Positions 7,142-14,265 of a stretch of 64,000 nt of DNA are shown piece after piece. Within the stretch, counting starts at the first letter, position 1; each line of letters begins with the position of its first letter. The position numbers and the translations under genes are program-made. The notes beneath the pieces are model-generated. The model was not told the DNA's origin. It saw only the letters and a program-made list of their open reading frames with translations, and ran no database searches. This stretch comes from an uncultured Collinsella sp. (GTDB taxonomy: Bacteria; Actinomycetota; Coriobacteriia; Coriobacteriales; Coriobacteriaceae): assembly GCA_900545745.1 (NCBI GenBank), contig URAD01000002.1:58588-122587 (forward strand), in the 5' to 3' direction.

Positions 7142-7387
7142 CTAGAGCAGGTTTTCCTGCACCCACGCGATGATGTCGCTCGATTCGTAGAGTGGTTTGC
7201 CGTCGATGAACAGGCAGGGAACCTGGCGTTTTCCGCCGACGGCGATGAGTGTCTGTTCGGCATCGGAATCGGTCGAGATATTGCGCTCGGGAATGGTCAC
7301 GCCGTTATCGGCCAAAAAGTGCTTGACCTTTAAGCAATACGGGCAGCCGGTCATAACGTACAGCGCGAGCTCGTGATTAGTAGCCAT
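7142..7387 (-). CDS. Glutaredoxin-like thioredoxin-fold protein
   Basis: An 81-aa single-domain glutaredoxin-fold protein with the dithiol motif CPYC (Cys15, Cys18 in VMTGCPYCLK). It has a cis-proline stretch RQVPCLFIDG and a C-terminal SSDIIAWVQENL helix. It probably reduces disulfides or mixed disulfides in the cytoplasm. The start is ATG 7387, preceded by GGAGACC; a 13-codon upstream extension in frame is not needed. An XRE/zinc-ribbon regulator lies directly upstream on the same strand (52-bp gap), so the two may be co-transcribed. Confidence 0.88.
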   Translation of the reverse strand: MATNHELALYVMTGCPYCLKVKHFLADNGVTIPERNISTDSDAEQTLIAVGGKRQVPCLFIDGKPLYESSDIIAWVQENLL

Positions 7388-7438
7388 AGGTCTCCAATCG
7401 GTTGAGGTTTTGATTGAAATACCCAAAGCCGCCGCGGT

Positions 7439-8266
7439 CTATGCGCGCGTCAACGAAGACTCGATGGCCTGGACCAGAAACGCCGTGGCTCCGGTGGCGC
7501 AGGGCTTGTCGTAGTAGTCAACAAAGCGCTGGTCGGCAAGATAACCGTGGGCGAGGCCCAGGTACGCCTCGTCTTGGGGCTCGCATCCCCAGTTGAGAGC
7601 AATCCAGCGACGATGCATCGCGACAAGCTTACGAGCCTCGTTGCTCTCTGGGTCGCCAATGCCCATGGCAATTGAGAGCTGGCCCAGAATAGCGCGTTCA
7701 AGTTCCTTCATGTCGTTCCATGCCTCGGGGTCCATGTCCAGCAGCGCTTCGTTTGCTGCATCGATAGCCTCATCGCCATAGCGCGCACGCGCCTCGGCGC
7801 CGTAGCGCTCTTCGTTTTCCTGCACGGAGCGCCAGCGCTCCAGTTGCGGCAGGACGGCGCCCATGAGCGAGACGGCTTCGTCGAGCGACATGCCGGTGTT
7901 TTGCGCCAGGCGCGGGGCACAGTCCTCGATCATTGCCTCCATCGTGGTGTCGTAGGTGTACTGGCCGTGGTCGTAGCACCACTTGCAATAATGATCGGTC
8001 GCGGCGCCCGTGGCATCGGTGCCGCAGTCGCCGGGCGTGAGTATCATGCCGCAGCTCTGGCAATAGTGCTCGGGCATTTCGAGCAGATGAGATAGTGGCT
8101 CGCCGGTTACGGCGGCAATGAGCTTCATCATGTCGATGCCCGGGGTGACTTCGCCGCGCTCCCAACGGCTGATGGCTTGGCGTGTGACGAAGAGCTTGGC
8201 GGCGAGCTGCTCTTGGGTAAGGCGATGGGCGCGACGGACAGCGATGAGCTTTTCTGCAAAGGCCAT
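7439..8266 (-). CDS. XRE regulator with zinc ribbon and TipAS-like domain
   Basis: A 275-aa protein with three parts. Residues about 5-60 are an XRE-type HTH (LTQEQLAAKLFVTRQAISRW). Residues about 65-100 are a cysteine-rich ribbon (YCQSCGMIL then DHYCKWCYDHG) that should bind zinc. Residues about 110-275 resemble the TipAS ligand-binding domain of MerR-type TipA, ending GLAHGYLADQRFVDYYDK. TipAS domains bind thiopeptide antibiotics or other hydrophobic ligands. Here that domain would be joined to an XRE rather than a MerR DNA-binding domain. AAAGGAG precedes ATG 8266. The glutaredoxin gene is downstream, and trmO is divergent. The ligand is unknown. Confidence 0.82.
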   Translation of the reverse strand: MAFAEKLIAVRRAHRLTQEQLAAKLFVTRQAISRWERGEVTPGIDMMKLIAAVTGEPLSHLLEMPEHYCQSCGMILTPGDCGTDATGAATDHYCKWCYDHGQYTYDTTMEAMIEDCAPRLAQNTGMSLDEAVSLMGAVLPQLERWRSVQENEERYGAEARARYGDEAIDAANEALLDMDPEAWNDMKELERAILGQLSIAMGIGDPESNEARKLVAMHRRWIALNWGCEPQDEAYLGLAHGYLADQRFVDYYDKPCATGATAFLVQAIESSLTRA

Positions 8267-8394
8267 AACGGCTCCTTTCTGCTGGTTGATGGCTTAAGCA
8301 TACGCGGCGGCAGGCGCCTTTCCAAGCAACCGTTGGTTGCACGACGAGGGACCGCGACAAAGAATTGCGCGCAGCGCCCCATGCCCCCATGCCG

Positions 8395-8400
8395 TACAAT
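8395..8400 (+). promoter_or_regulatory. -10 element implying a leaderless trmO mRNA
   Basis: TACAAT lies only 7 bases before ATG 8408 and there is no Shine-Dalgarno sequence in front of that ATG. Transcription would begin at or next to the A of the start codon. Leaderless messages are common in Actinobacteria; here this is inference from spacing. Confidence 0.45.
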
Positions 8401-8407
8401 GACCGGC

Positions 8408-9145
8408 ATGGAACCTATCGCACACATACATACCGACCTGCCGCAGAAGTTCGGCATTCCGCGCAACAGCTTTTTGGCGCCTCATCTGCAGGGACGCATC
8501 GTTTTTGAGCCGGAATTTGCCTCCAACGCAGCGGTTGAGGGTCTGGACTCCTTCTCTCACCTATGGCTGCTCTGGCGCTTCGAAAACGGCACGCCCGGCG
8601 GCACAGCTAAGGACATAGCTGCCGATGCCAAGACGCAGGACAGGTCTGGCACCAATGCCAAGTGGTCGAAAACCGTACGCCCGCCGCGCCTGGGTGGAGC
8701 CGAGCGCGTGGGCGTATTTGCCACACGCAGTCCGTTTCGCCCTAATCCTATCGGTCTCACCTGCGTTAAGCTCGACCGCGTGGAGCTTACCGACGACGGC
8801 CCCATCATCCATGTGCTGGGGGCCGATCTGCGCGACGGCACGCCCATCTACGACATTAAGCCCTACATTCCGTTTGCGGACTGCCACCCGGATGCAACGG
8901 GCGGCTGGATTGAGGACGCCCCGTGGCAAGAGCTCGACGTCGAGTTCTCGCAAACACTACAAGACAAAGTCCCAAGCGCAAAGCTCCCCGGTCTGGTCGA
9001 GGTTCTTCGCCAAGATCCGCGCCGCGCGGGCAGCAAGTACGAGCCAAACCGCGTCTATCACCTGGCCTTTGCCGGGTTCGACATATCTTTTACGGTCGAT
9101 AAAACCCAGCTAACCGTAGTCGCCGTCAACGACGCGCAAGACTAA
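8408..9145 (+). CDS. trmO: tRNA (N6-threonylcarbamoyladenosine37-N6)-methyltransferase, TrmO family
   Basis: A 245-aa SAM-dependent methyltransferase of the UPF0066/TrmO beta-barrel family, which adds a methyl group to N6 of t6A37 in threonine tRNA. Diagnostic stretches: GLDSFSHLWLLWRF, RSPFRPNPIGLT, and LRDGTPIYDIKPYIPFAD. The C-terminal part (about 175-240) matches the usual TrmO extension. ATG 8408 is chosen; an in-frame ATG at 8399 overlaps the -10 element TACAAT (8395-8400), so the message is probably leaderless. It is divergent from the XRE/TipAS regulator. Confidence 0.9.
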   Translation: MEPIAHIHTDLPQKFGIPRNSFLAPHLQGRIVFEPEFASNAAVEGLDSFSHLWLLWRFENGTPGGTAKDIAADAKTQDRSGTNAKWSKTVRPPRLGGAERVGVFATRSPFRPNPIGLTCVKLDRVELTDDGPIIHVLGADLRDGTPIYDIKPYIPFADCHPDATGGWIEDAPWQELDVEFSQTLQDKVPSAKLPGLVEVLRQDPRRAGSKYEPNRVYHLAFAGFDISFTVDKTQLTVVAVNDAQD

Positions 9146-9256
9146 CCAGCCGTTCGTCCGCACCCGTCAAATTAAGCGCCAAACCCCATGCCAAAATCGC
9201 CCGTGCTGGTGGACAATAACGCCTACCAAAACAATCACTTTGCACGGGAGTTCAGC

Positions 9257-10471
9257 ATGAAATACGACTTTAGCTCGCTTATCGACCGCCACGGCATGGA
9301 CTCCATCGCCGTTGACTCCTGGGGCGAGATCCCCGGTATGGCTCCGAACGCACCCGACGAGGGCTTCGACCGCATTCCCATGTGGGTGGCCGACATGAAT
9401 TTTGCCACGGTGCCCACGGTCCAGGAGCACATCATTCAGCGTGCCCAGCACCCCATGTTCGGCTATTTCAATCCGCGCCCCGAGTATTTCGACCGCATCA
9501 TCGAATGGCAGAGCCGCCGCAACGGCGTTGAGGGCTTGGCGCCGGAGCATATCGGCTACGAAAACGGCGTGCTGGGCGGTGTCGTGTCGACGCTGCGCGC
9601 GTATGTCCAGCCGGGCGATGCGGTGCTGGTTCACAGCCCCACCTACATCGGCTTTACCAAGTCCATCGAGGCCGCGGGCTATCGCATTGTCCACAGCCCG
9701 CTTAAACTCGACAACCAGGGCGTGTGGCGTATGGACTTTGAGGACATGGAGTGCAAACTCGCCCAAAACCACATCCATGCCGCGGTGTTCTGCTCGCCGC
9801 ACAATCCCTGCGGGCGCGTATGGGAGCGCGACGAGATAGAGCGCGCCATGGACATCTATCGCCAGCACGATTGCGTGGTGATCTCGGACGAGATTTGGTC
9901 CGATATCATCCTGCCGGGACACAAGCATATCCCGACGCAGTCGGTGAGCGAGGATGCCCGCATGCGCACGGTTGCCCTCTATGCGCCGAGCAAGACGTTT
10001 AACCTGGCGGGTCTGGTCGGCAGCTACCACATTATCTACAACGAGACACTGCGCGATCGCGTGTGCGCCGTGTCCAACAAGACTCACTACAACGAGATGA
10101 ATGTCCTCTCCATGCACGCGCTTATCGGTGCCTACCAGCCGCAAGGCTACGAGTGGGTGGACGAGCTTAACCAGGTGCTTGCCGGCAATATCGAGTACTT
10201 CTGCGCGTATGCAGAAAAACATTGGAAGGGCGTCGCGTTTTCGCGTCCGCAGGGCACGTACATGGTGTTTCTGGACTGCACCGAGTGGTGCCGCGAGCAT
10301 GGCCGTGATATTCAGTGGCTGCTCGACGAGGGGGCGCGCGTAGGCGTGGGATATCAGGACGGCCGCCCGTTCCACGGGCCCTGCCACATTCGCGTGAATC
10401 TGGCACTGCCGCTTTCGCGCGTAAGGGAAGCGTGCGACCGCCTGGACCGCTACGTTTTTAATGCACGGTAA
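9257..10471 (+). CDS. PatB/MalY-type PLP-dependent C-S lyase (cystathionine beta-lyase)
   Basis: A 404-aa fold-type I PLP enzyme of the MalY/PatB branch, which cleaves the C-S bond of cystathionine or cysteine conjugates to yield a thiol, pyruvate and ammonia. Seen: WVADMNFATVP near the N-terminus, FCSPHNPCGRVW, VISDEIWSDI (PLP-binding Asp) and APSKTFNLAG with the Schiff-base lysine. The length is right for the family. GGGAG stands before ATG 9257. It is a single gene closed by a strong hairpin. Gut PatB-like enzymes can also act as beta-lyases on food and drug conjugates; the substrate is not determined by sequence. Confidence 0.9.
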   Translation: MKYDFSSLIDRHGMDSIAVDSWGEIPGMAPNAPDEGFDRIPMWVADMNFATVPTVQEHIIQRAQHPMFGYFNPRPEYFDRIIEWQSRRNGVEGLAPEHIGYENGVLGGVVSTLRAYVQPGDAVLVHSPTYIGFTKSIEAAGYRIVHSPLKLDNQGVWRMDFEDMECKLAQNHIHAAVFCSPHNPCGRVWERDEIERAMDIYRQHDCVVISDEIWSDIILPGHKHIPTQSVSEDARMRTVALYAPSKTFNLAGLVGSYHIIYNETLRDRVCAVSNKTHYNEMNVLSMHALIGAYQPQGYEWVDELNQVLAGNIEYFCAYAEKHWKGVAFSRPQGTYMVFLDCTEWCREHGRDIQWLLDEGARVGVGYQDGRPFHGPCHIRVNLALPLSRVREACDRLDRYVFNAR

Positions 10472-10481
10472 GCGTGTGCTG

Positions 10482-10523
10482 CATGCGGGGCCTTCTACCA
10501 AGTCGGCCGGAAGGCCCCGCATG
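10482..10523 (+). terminator. Strong hairpin after the C-S lyase gene
   Basis: CATGCGGGGCCTTC (10482-10495) and GAAGGCCCCGCATG (10510-10523) are perfect 14-base arms. No long T-run follows, so termination efficiency is uncertain. Confidence 0.6.
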
Positions 10524-10615
10524 GTAAAACGTCTGTAACCATTGGGTACTCGTGTGGTTTTGTTTGCTATTATCTTTAACCATTTCAGTCTGTAAACAGG
10601 ATCGTCTGGAGTTCG

Positions 10616-11485
10616 ATGAAAAGACCCCGTCGCTCGGCTGCCATTTCGTTGTTTGTCGCGCTTGCAGTGGCGAGTGCCTTTGTCGTAGCGATAGCCAGCT
10701 GCTCCGGGTCGAATGGCAGAGCCTCGGTGTCTGCATCAAAAGGCCCGGACGCCACGCAGGTAAAGGACGACGACCTTAAGACGCTCAACGTCGGCAGTGA
10801 CCTCTATCCACCGTTTGTGTATACCGACGAGTACGGCGATATCGTTGGCCTGGACGTCGAGATATTGACCGAGGCTTTGGCCCGCATTGGTTACAAGCCA
10901 AAATACCAGCTGATCGACTGGGAAAAGAAGAAAGAGCTGCTGGCGAGCGGCGAACTCGATTGCGTCATGGGCAGCTTTAGCATGACGGGTCGCGAAAACG
11001 AATATCGTTGGGCCGGCCCGCACCTTGCGAGCCGCCAGGTGGTCGCGGTCGATCCCCAGAGCGATATCTACACGCTTGCCGATCTTGAGGATAAGATCGT
11101 GGCGGTTCAGTCCACCACCAAGCCCGAGGGCATTTTGCTCAATCGCACAAATGAAAGCGTTCCGCAGATCAAGGAACTCTACTGCTTTTCGGACCGTTCA
11201 TGCCTGAACCCGGCGCTCGTCGAAGGCCTGGTCGACGCCATCGCCGCGCATGAGTCCTTGCTGCTCACCTACGAAAAAGACTATGGTGTGACATATCGCA
11301 TTTTTGATGAGCCGCTGCTAGAGGTTGGTTTGGGCACCGCTTTCGATATCAACGATACGCGCGGCATCGACGTCAAGCTCACTCATGCCTACCAAGAAAT
11401 GCTTGCCGATGGCACCATGGAACGCCTGGTGTCAAAGTACTTCGATGACCCTTCGCCATTTTTGAATGTGGAGGGTCTGTCATGA
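10616..11485 (+). CDS. Family 3 solute-binding lipoprotein co-translated with a hybrid kinase
   Basis: A 289-aa extracytoplasmic binding protein. Residues 1-29 form a lipoprotein signal ending in AIASC, so it is probably membrane-anchored through that Cys. Residues about 57-275 fit the amino-acid-type SBP_bac_3 fold (LNVGSDLYPPFVYTDEYG, GLDVEILTEALARIG, LDCVMGSFSMT). There are no ABC permease or ATPase genes nearby. Instead the stop codon overlaps the start of a hybrid histidine kinase (ATGA, 4 bases). It therefore most likely acts as a sensor subunit handing a small-molecule signal to that kinase rather than as a transport protein; this is inference from coupling. Confidence 0.85.
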   Translation: MKRPRRSAAISLFVALAVASAFVVAIASCSGSNGRASVSASKGPDATQVKDDDLKTLNVGSDLYPPFVYTDEYGDIVGLDVEILTEALARIGYKPKYQLIDWEKKKELLASGELDCVMGSFSMTGRENEYRWAGPHLASRQVVAVDPQSDIYTLADLEDKIVAVQSTTKPEGILLNRTNESVPQIKELYCFSDRSCLNPALVEGLVDAIAAHESLLLTYEKDYGVTYRIFDEPLLEVGLGTAFDINDTRGIDVKLTHAYQEMLADGTMERLVSKYFDDPSPFLNVEGLS

Positions 11486-13674
11486 TCGATGTGCCTGACC
11501 ACGCCGTAGAGGAGCGGGGCAATCGTTCGGCAGGGGCATGGCTCCTTGTCGCTCTGCTGGGGATAGTGCTCTCGGTTGCTGCCGGCATGATGAGCTACGG
11601 TTACATGACGGCCCAAGCCGAGCAGCGCTTTGCCGACGTTGTCGATTATGTGGCGACGCAGAGCCTTTCCTACGATGCATTCAATAGCGCCTATACGACC
11701 AAAAACCTGATACGCGTTATGGAGATTTCCGGAGAGGCAGCGCGCGATATGGAGCGCGACGGTTCGGTGGATAACACAAGGCTGGAGCAATACGCCGACC
11801 AGTTCAACGTGAGCGCGCTGATCGTGACGGACGCATCGGGCAATTTGGTGTCCGAGTCCTCGACGGATGGCGTGGGCTACGAGTCGCTCGCTACGTATCT
11901 CAAGGAAGCACCCGTGCTGGAGGTGGCAGCCCATCCGCTTAAGTCCTATACCGATAGTATTACGCTTGCGGATGATTCGGTTGCAGACATTGGTTGCGTG
12001 GCCCGGCAGGATGGCGAGGGTATCGTTATCGCGGTAAGGCATCGGAGCGCGAAGGCGGTTGCAGGCAATACGCTCAAACTGCAGAGTCTGCTTGAAGGTT
12101 ATGAAACCATCGATAGCGGCAATATCGTGATCGAAAACGATGGCAAGGTCGTTGCGACCAACGCCGTTGAACCCACCATCTTGGGCGTGTTCGACCTGCC
12201 TGCGACGGACGCCATCATTGTCGACGAAATTAAGGATCGATGTCTGCCCGGCAAAGTCCGACTGGTCAACGTCAACGGCGAGTGGTATTTGGGCACATAC
12301 GGCAAAGCGCAAAAATTCTACGTGTACACCTATGCCTCGGCGCAGCGCTACTTTGAGGTCGTCGCGGCTGTCGCTGCCGGCGTGCTGGTGCTTTACAGCG
12401 GTGTTGTAGCCTCTGTTGTGATGGTGCGTCGCCGCGCTGATCGTCGACGCTTGACAGACTTGCTGCAGCAGGAGCGCGACTATGGCGACAAGCTGGCAAA
12501 GGCGGCGCGTGAGGCCTCGTCTGCCAACTCGGCAAAGACAGAGTTTCTGCGTCGCATGAGCCACGATCTGCGCACGCCCATCAACGGCATTCGCGGCATG
12601 GTCGAGGTTGGCGATGCCAATGCGGACGATCTGCAAAAGCAGACTGAGTGCCGCTCAAAAATCTGGACGGCATCGGGACTGCTGCTCGACCTTGCCAACG
12701 AGGCCCTCGATATGAGTCGCCTGGAGAGCGGACAGGTCGACCTGAACCTCGTGCCCATAAATTTGGTGGCCCTCAACTGTGAAGTGCGCGATATTCTGGA
12801 GCGCCAGGCCGAGGAGCGTCTGGTGACAATTATCTGCGACCAGCAGACGCTTAATCATCCCTATGCGCGGGTGAGCGTGACGCACCTCAAGCGCTTGTTG
12901 CTCAATATTGCCGGTAATGCCGTTAAGTACAACCGCCGGGGCGGCTATGTTCGCCTGGTGTGCCGCGAGGTGGAGCCAGTGGATGGCGCCCCCGTCTATG
13001 AATACACGATCGCCGATAACGGTATTGGCATGAGCGAGGAGTTCCAACAGCACCTCTACGAACAGTTTTGTCGCGAGGAGCAACAGGTGGAAGGCGCTTT
13101 ATCGGGAACTGGTCTGGGTGCGCCTATCGCAAAACAGTTGGTCGAGCTTATGGGCGGAACCATGAGCTTTACGAGCATCTTGGGGCAGGGGACGACGTTT
13201 ACCATCCGTCTGCCGTTTGAGAAGTGCGAGCGCTCCGAGATTCCTCAGGCTGTGCGCGTGGACGCGGGGGATGGCGATGCGCTCCAGGGCTTGCGCGTTT
13301 TGCTCGTAGAGGATAACGACCTGAATGCCGAGATTGCACAGTTTACGCTCGCCCGCGCCGGTGCCGTCGTGACGCATGCTAAGGATGGTGAGTCTGCCGT
13401 CGAGATGTTTGCCGCGAGCGCGCCGCACGAGTACGACGTGGTGTTGATGGATATCATGATGCCCGGTATCGATGGCCTTGAGGCCACGCGTCGGATTCGA
13501 GCGCTCGATCGCGAGGATGCCGCGACCACGCCGATTATCGCCGTGAGCGCCAACGCCTTTGCCGACGATCGCAGGCTTTCGCGTGAGGCGGGCATGAACG
13601 CGCACCTGAGCAAGCCTGTGAGCTCGCAAGAGCTCGTTGAGGCGCTTGCGCACATAGCCGCCGACGCTTCATAA
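11482..13674 (+). CDS. Hybrid sensor histidine kinase
   Basis: A 730-aa membrane kinase. A first membrane segment lies around residues 18-36 and a second around 292-315. Between them is an extracellular Cache/PAS-like region (about 40-285). Then come a HisKA dimer domain with His361 in RRMSHDLRTP, a HATPase domain with NIAGNAVKYN and DNGIGMS, and a C-terminal receiver (LRVLLVEDNDLNAEIA, VVLMDIMMPG with the phospho-Asp, HLSKPV). There is no Hpt domain and no DNA-binding regulator beside it, so its phosphorelay partner is elsewhere. The start codon overlaps the upstream binding-lipoprotein gene, which argues for a paired sensor. Confidence 0.93.
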   Translation: MIDVPDHAVEERGNRSAGAWLLVALLGIVLSVAAGMMSYGYMTAQAEQRFADVVDYVATQSLSYDAFNSAYTTKNLIRVMEISGEAARDMERDGSVDNTRLEQYADQFNVSALIVTDASGNLVSESSTDGVGYESLATYLKEAPVLEVAAHPLKSYTDSITLADDSVADIGCVARQDGEGIVIAVRHRSAKAVAGNTLKLQSLLEGYETIDSGNIVIENDGKVVATNAVEPTILGVFDLPATDAIIVDEIKDRCLPGKVRLVNVNGEWYLGTYGKAQKFYVYTYASAQRYFEVVAAVAAGVLVLYSGVVASVVMVRRRADRRRLTDLLQQERDYGDKLAKAAREASSANSAKTEFLRRMSHDLRTPINGIRGMVEVGDANADDLQKQTECRSKIWTASGLLLDLANEALDMSRLESGQVDLNLVPINLVALNCEVRDILERQAEERLVTIICDQQTLNHPYARVSVTHLKRLLLNIAGNAVKYNRRGGYVRLVCREVEPVDGAPVYEYTIADNGIGMSEEFQQHLYEQFCREEQQVEGALSGTGLGAPIAKQLVELMGGTMSFTSILGQGTTFTIRLPFEKCERSEIPQAVRVDAGDGDALQGLRVLLVEDNDLNAEIAQFTLARAGAVVTHAKDGESAVEMFAASAPHEYDVVLMDIMMPGIDGLEATRRIRALDREDAATTPIIAVSANAFADDRRLSREAGMNAHLSKPVSSQELVEALAHIAADAS

Positions 13675-13676
13675 GC

Positions 13677-13716
13677 ATATGGCCCGGTTCCGAGGTGGGT
13701 TGGAACCGGGCCATAT
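13677..13716. terminator. Bidirectional hairpin between convergent genes
   Basis: ATATGGCCCGGTTC (13677-13690) and GAACCGGGCCATAT (13703-13716) are perfect arms, placed between the hybrid kinase stop codon and the end of the convergent oxidase-like gene. Confidence 0.7.
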
Positions 13717-13744
13717 TGCTATTGATGAGTTTTGCTTTTGAGGC

Positions 13745-14224
13745 TTACTTTTCCTGAATCTGCTTGCCGCAAAGATGCTCAATCGTAATCTCGTAGAGCT
13801 GGACGCCCTTAATGTCCTTGGCGATTTCCTCTTCGACTTCCTCGGCAGAAGGGTAGTACTTAAGCGCGAGCTGGCGGACTTTATCCTCGATAAACGCGGG
13901 GGTGTCATTCGCCAGGCGACAGCGGCCAAAGACCACGGTACTCATAACGTAGGGAGCCCAGTCACCGTTCTGGTACCACTCGTTGCCGTAAACGGTAAAG
14001 CAGACCTTGTCATCGCGCTTGAGTGCGTCGACCTTGTGGCCAGCCTTGGCGCCATGGAAATAAATCTTGTCGTGCTCGGCGTCGAAGAAGTAGTTGACGG
14101 GAATGGCGTACGGGTAGCCATCGTCGCCGTTGACGGCAAAGACGCCGCGCTTGCATGTAGCGAGCAGTTCGCGCGCTTCCTCGTCGGTGATGGCGCGTTT
14201 CTTTCGACGTAAGGGCCTAAACAT
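13745..14224 (-). CDS. Pyridoxamine 5'-phosphate oxidase family / NimA-like flavin-binding protein
   Basis: A 159-aa split-barrel flavin-binding protein. Typical PPOX/Nim features: AITDEEARELLATCKRGVFA at the N-terminus, DGYPYAIPVNYFFD, KIYFHGAKAGHKVDALKRD and VCFTVYG. Members reduce or bind FMN/F420/haem and include 5-nitroimidazole reductases. The sequence supports the fold but not a specific substrate. ATG 14224 follows AGGACG. It lies 42 bases downstream of the long hybrid kinase stop codon on the same strand, so it may be co-transcribed with that kinase. Confidence 0.85.
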   Translation of the reverse strand: MFRPLRRKKRAITDEEARELLATCKRGVFAVNGDDGYPYAIPVNYFFDAEHDKIYFHGAKAGHKVDALKRDDKVCFTVYGNEWYQNGDWAPYVMSTVVFGRCRLANDTPAFIEDKVRQLALKYYPSAEEVEEEIAKDIKGVQLYEITIEHLCGKQIQEK

Positions 14225-14265
14225 CGTTGGCGTCCTTTCTGCTGCGTATGGTTGTTGAGCACAAA

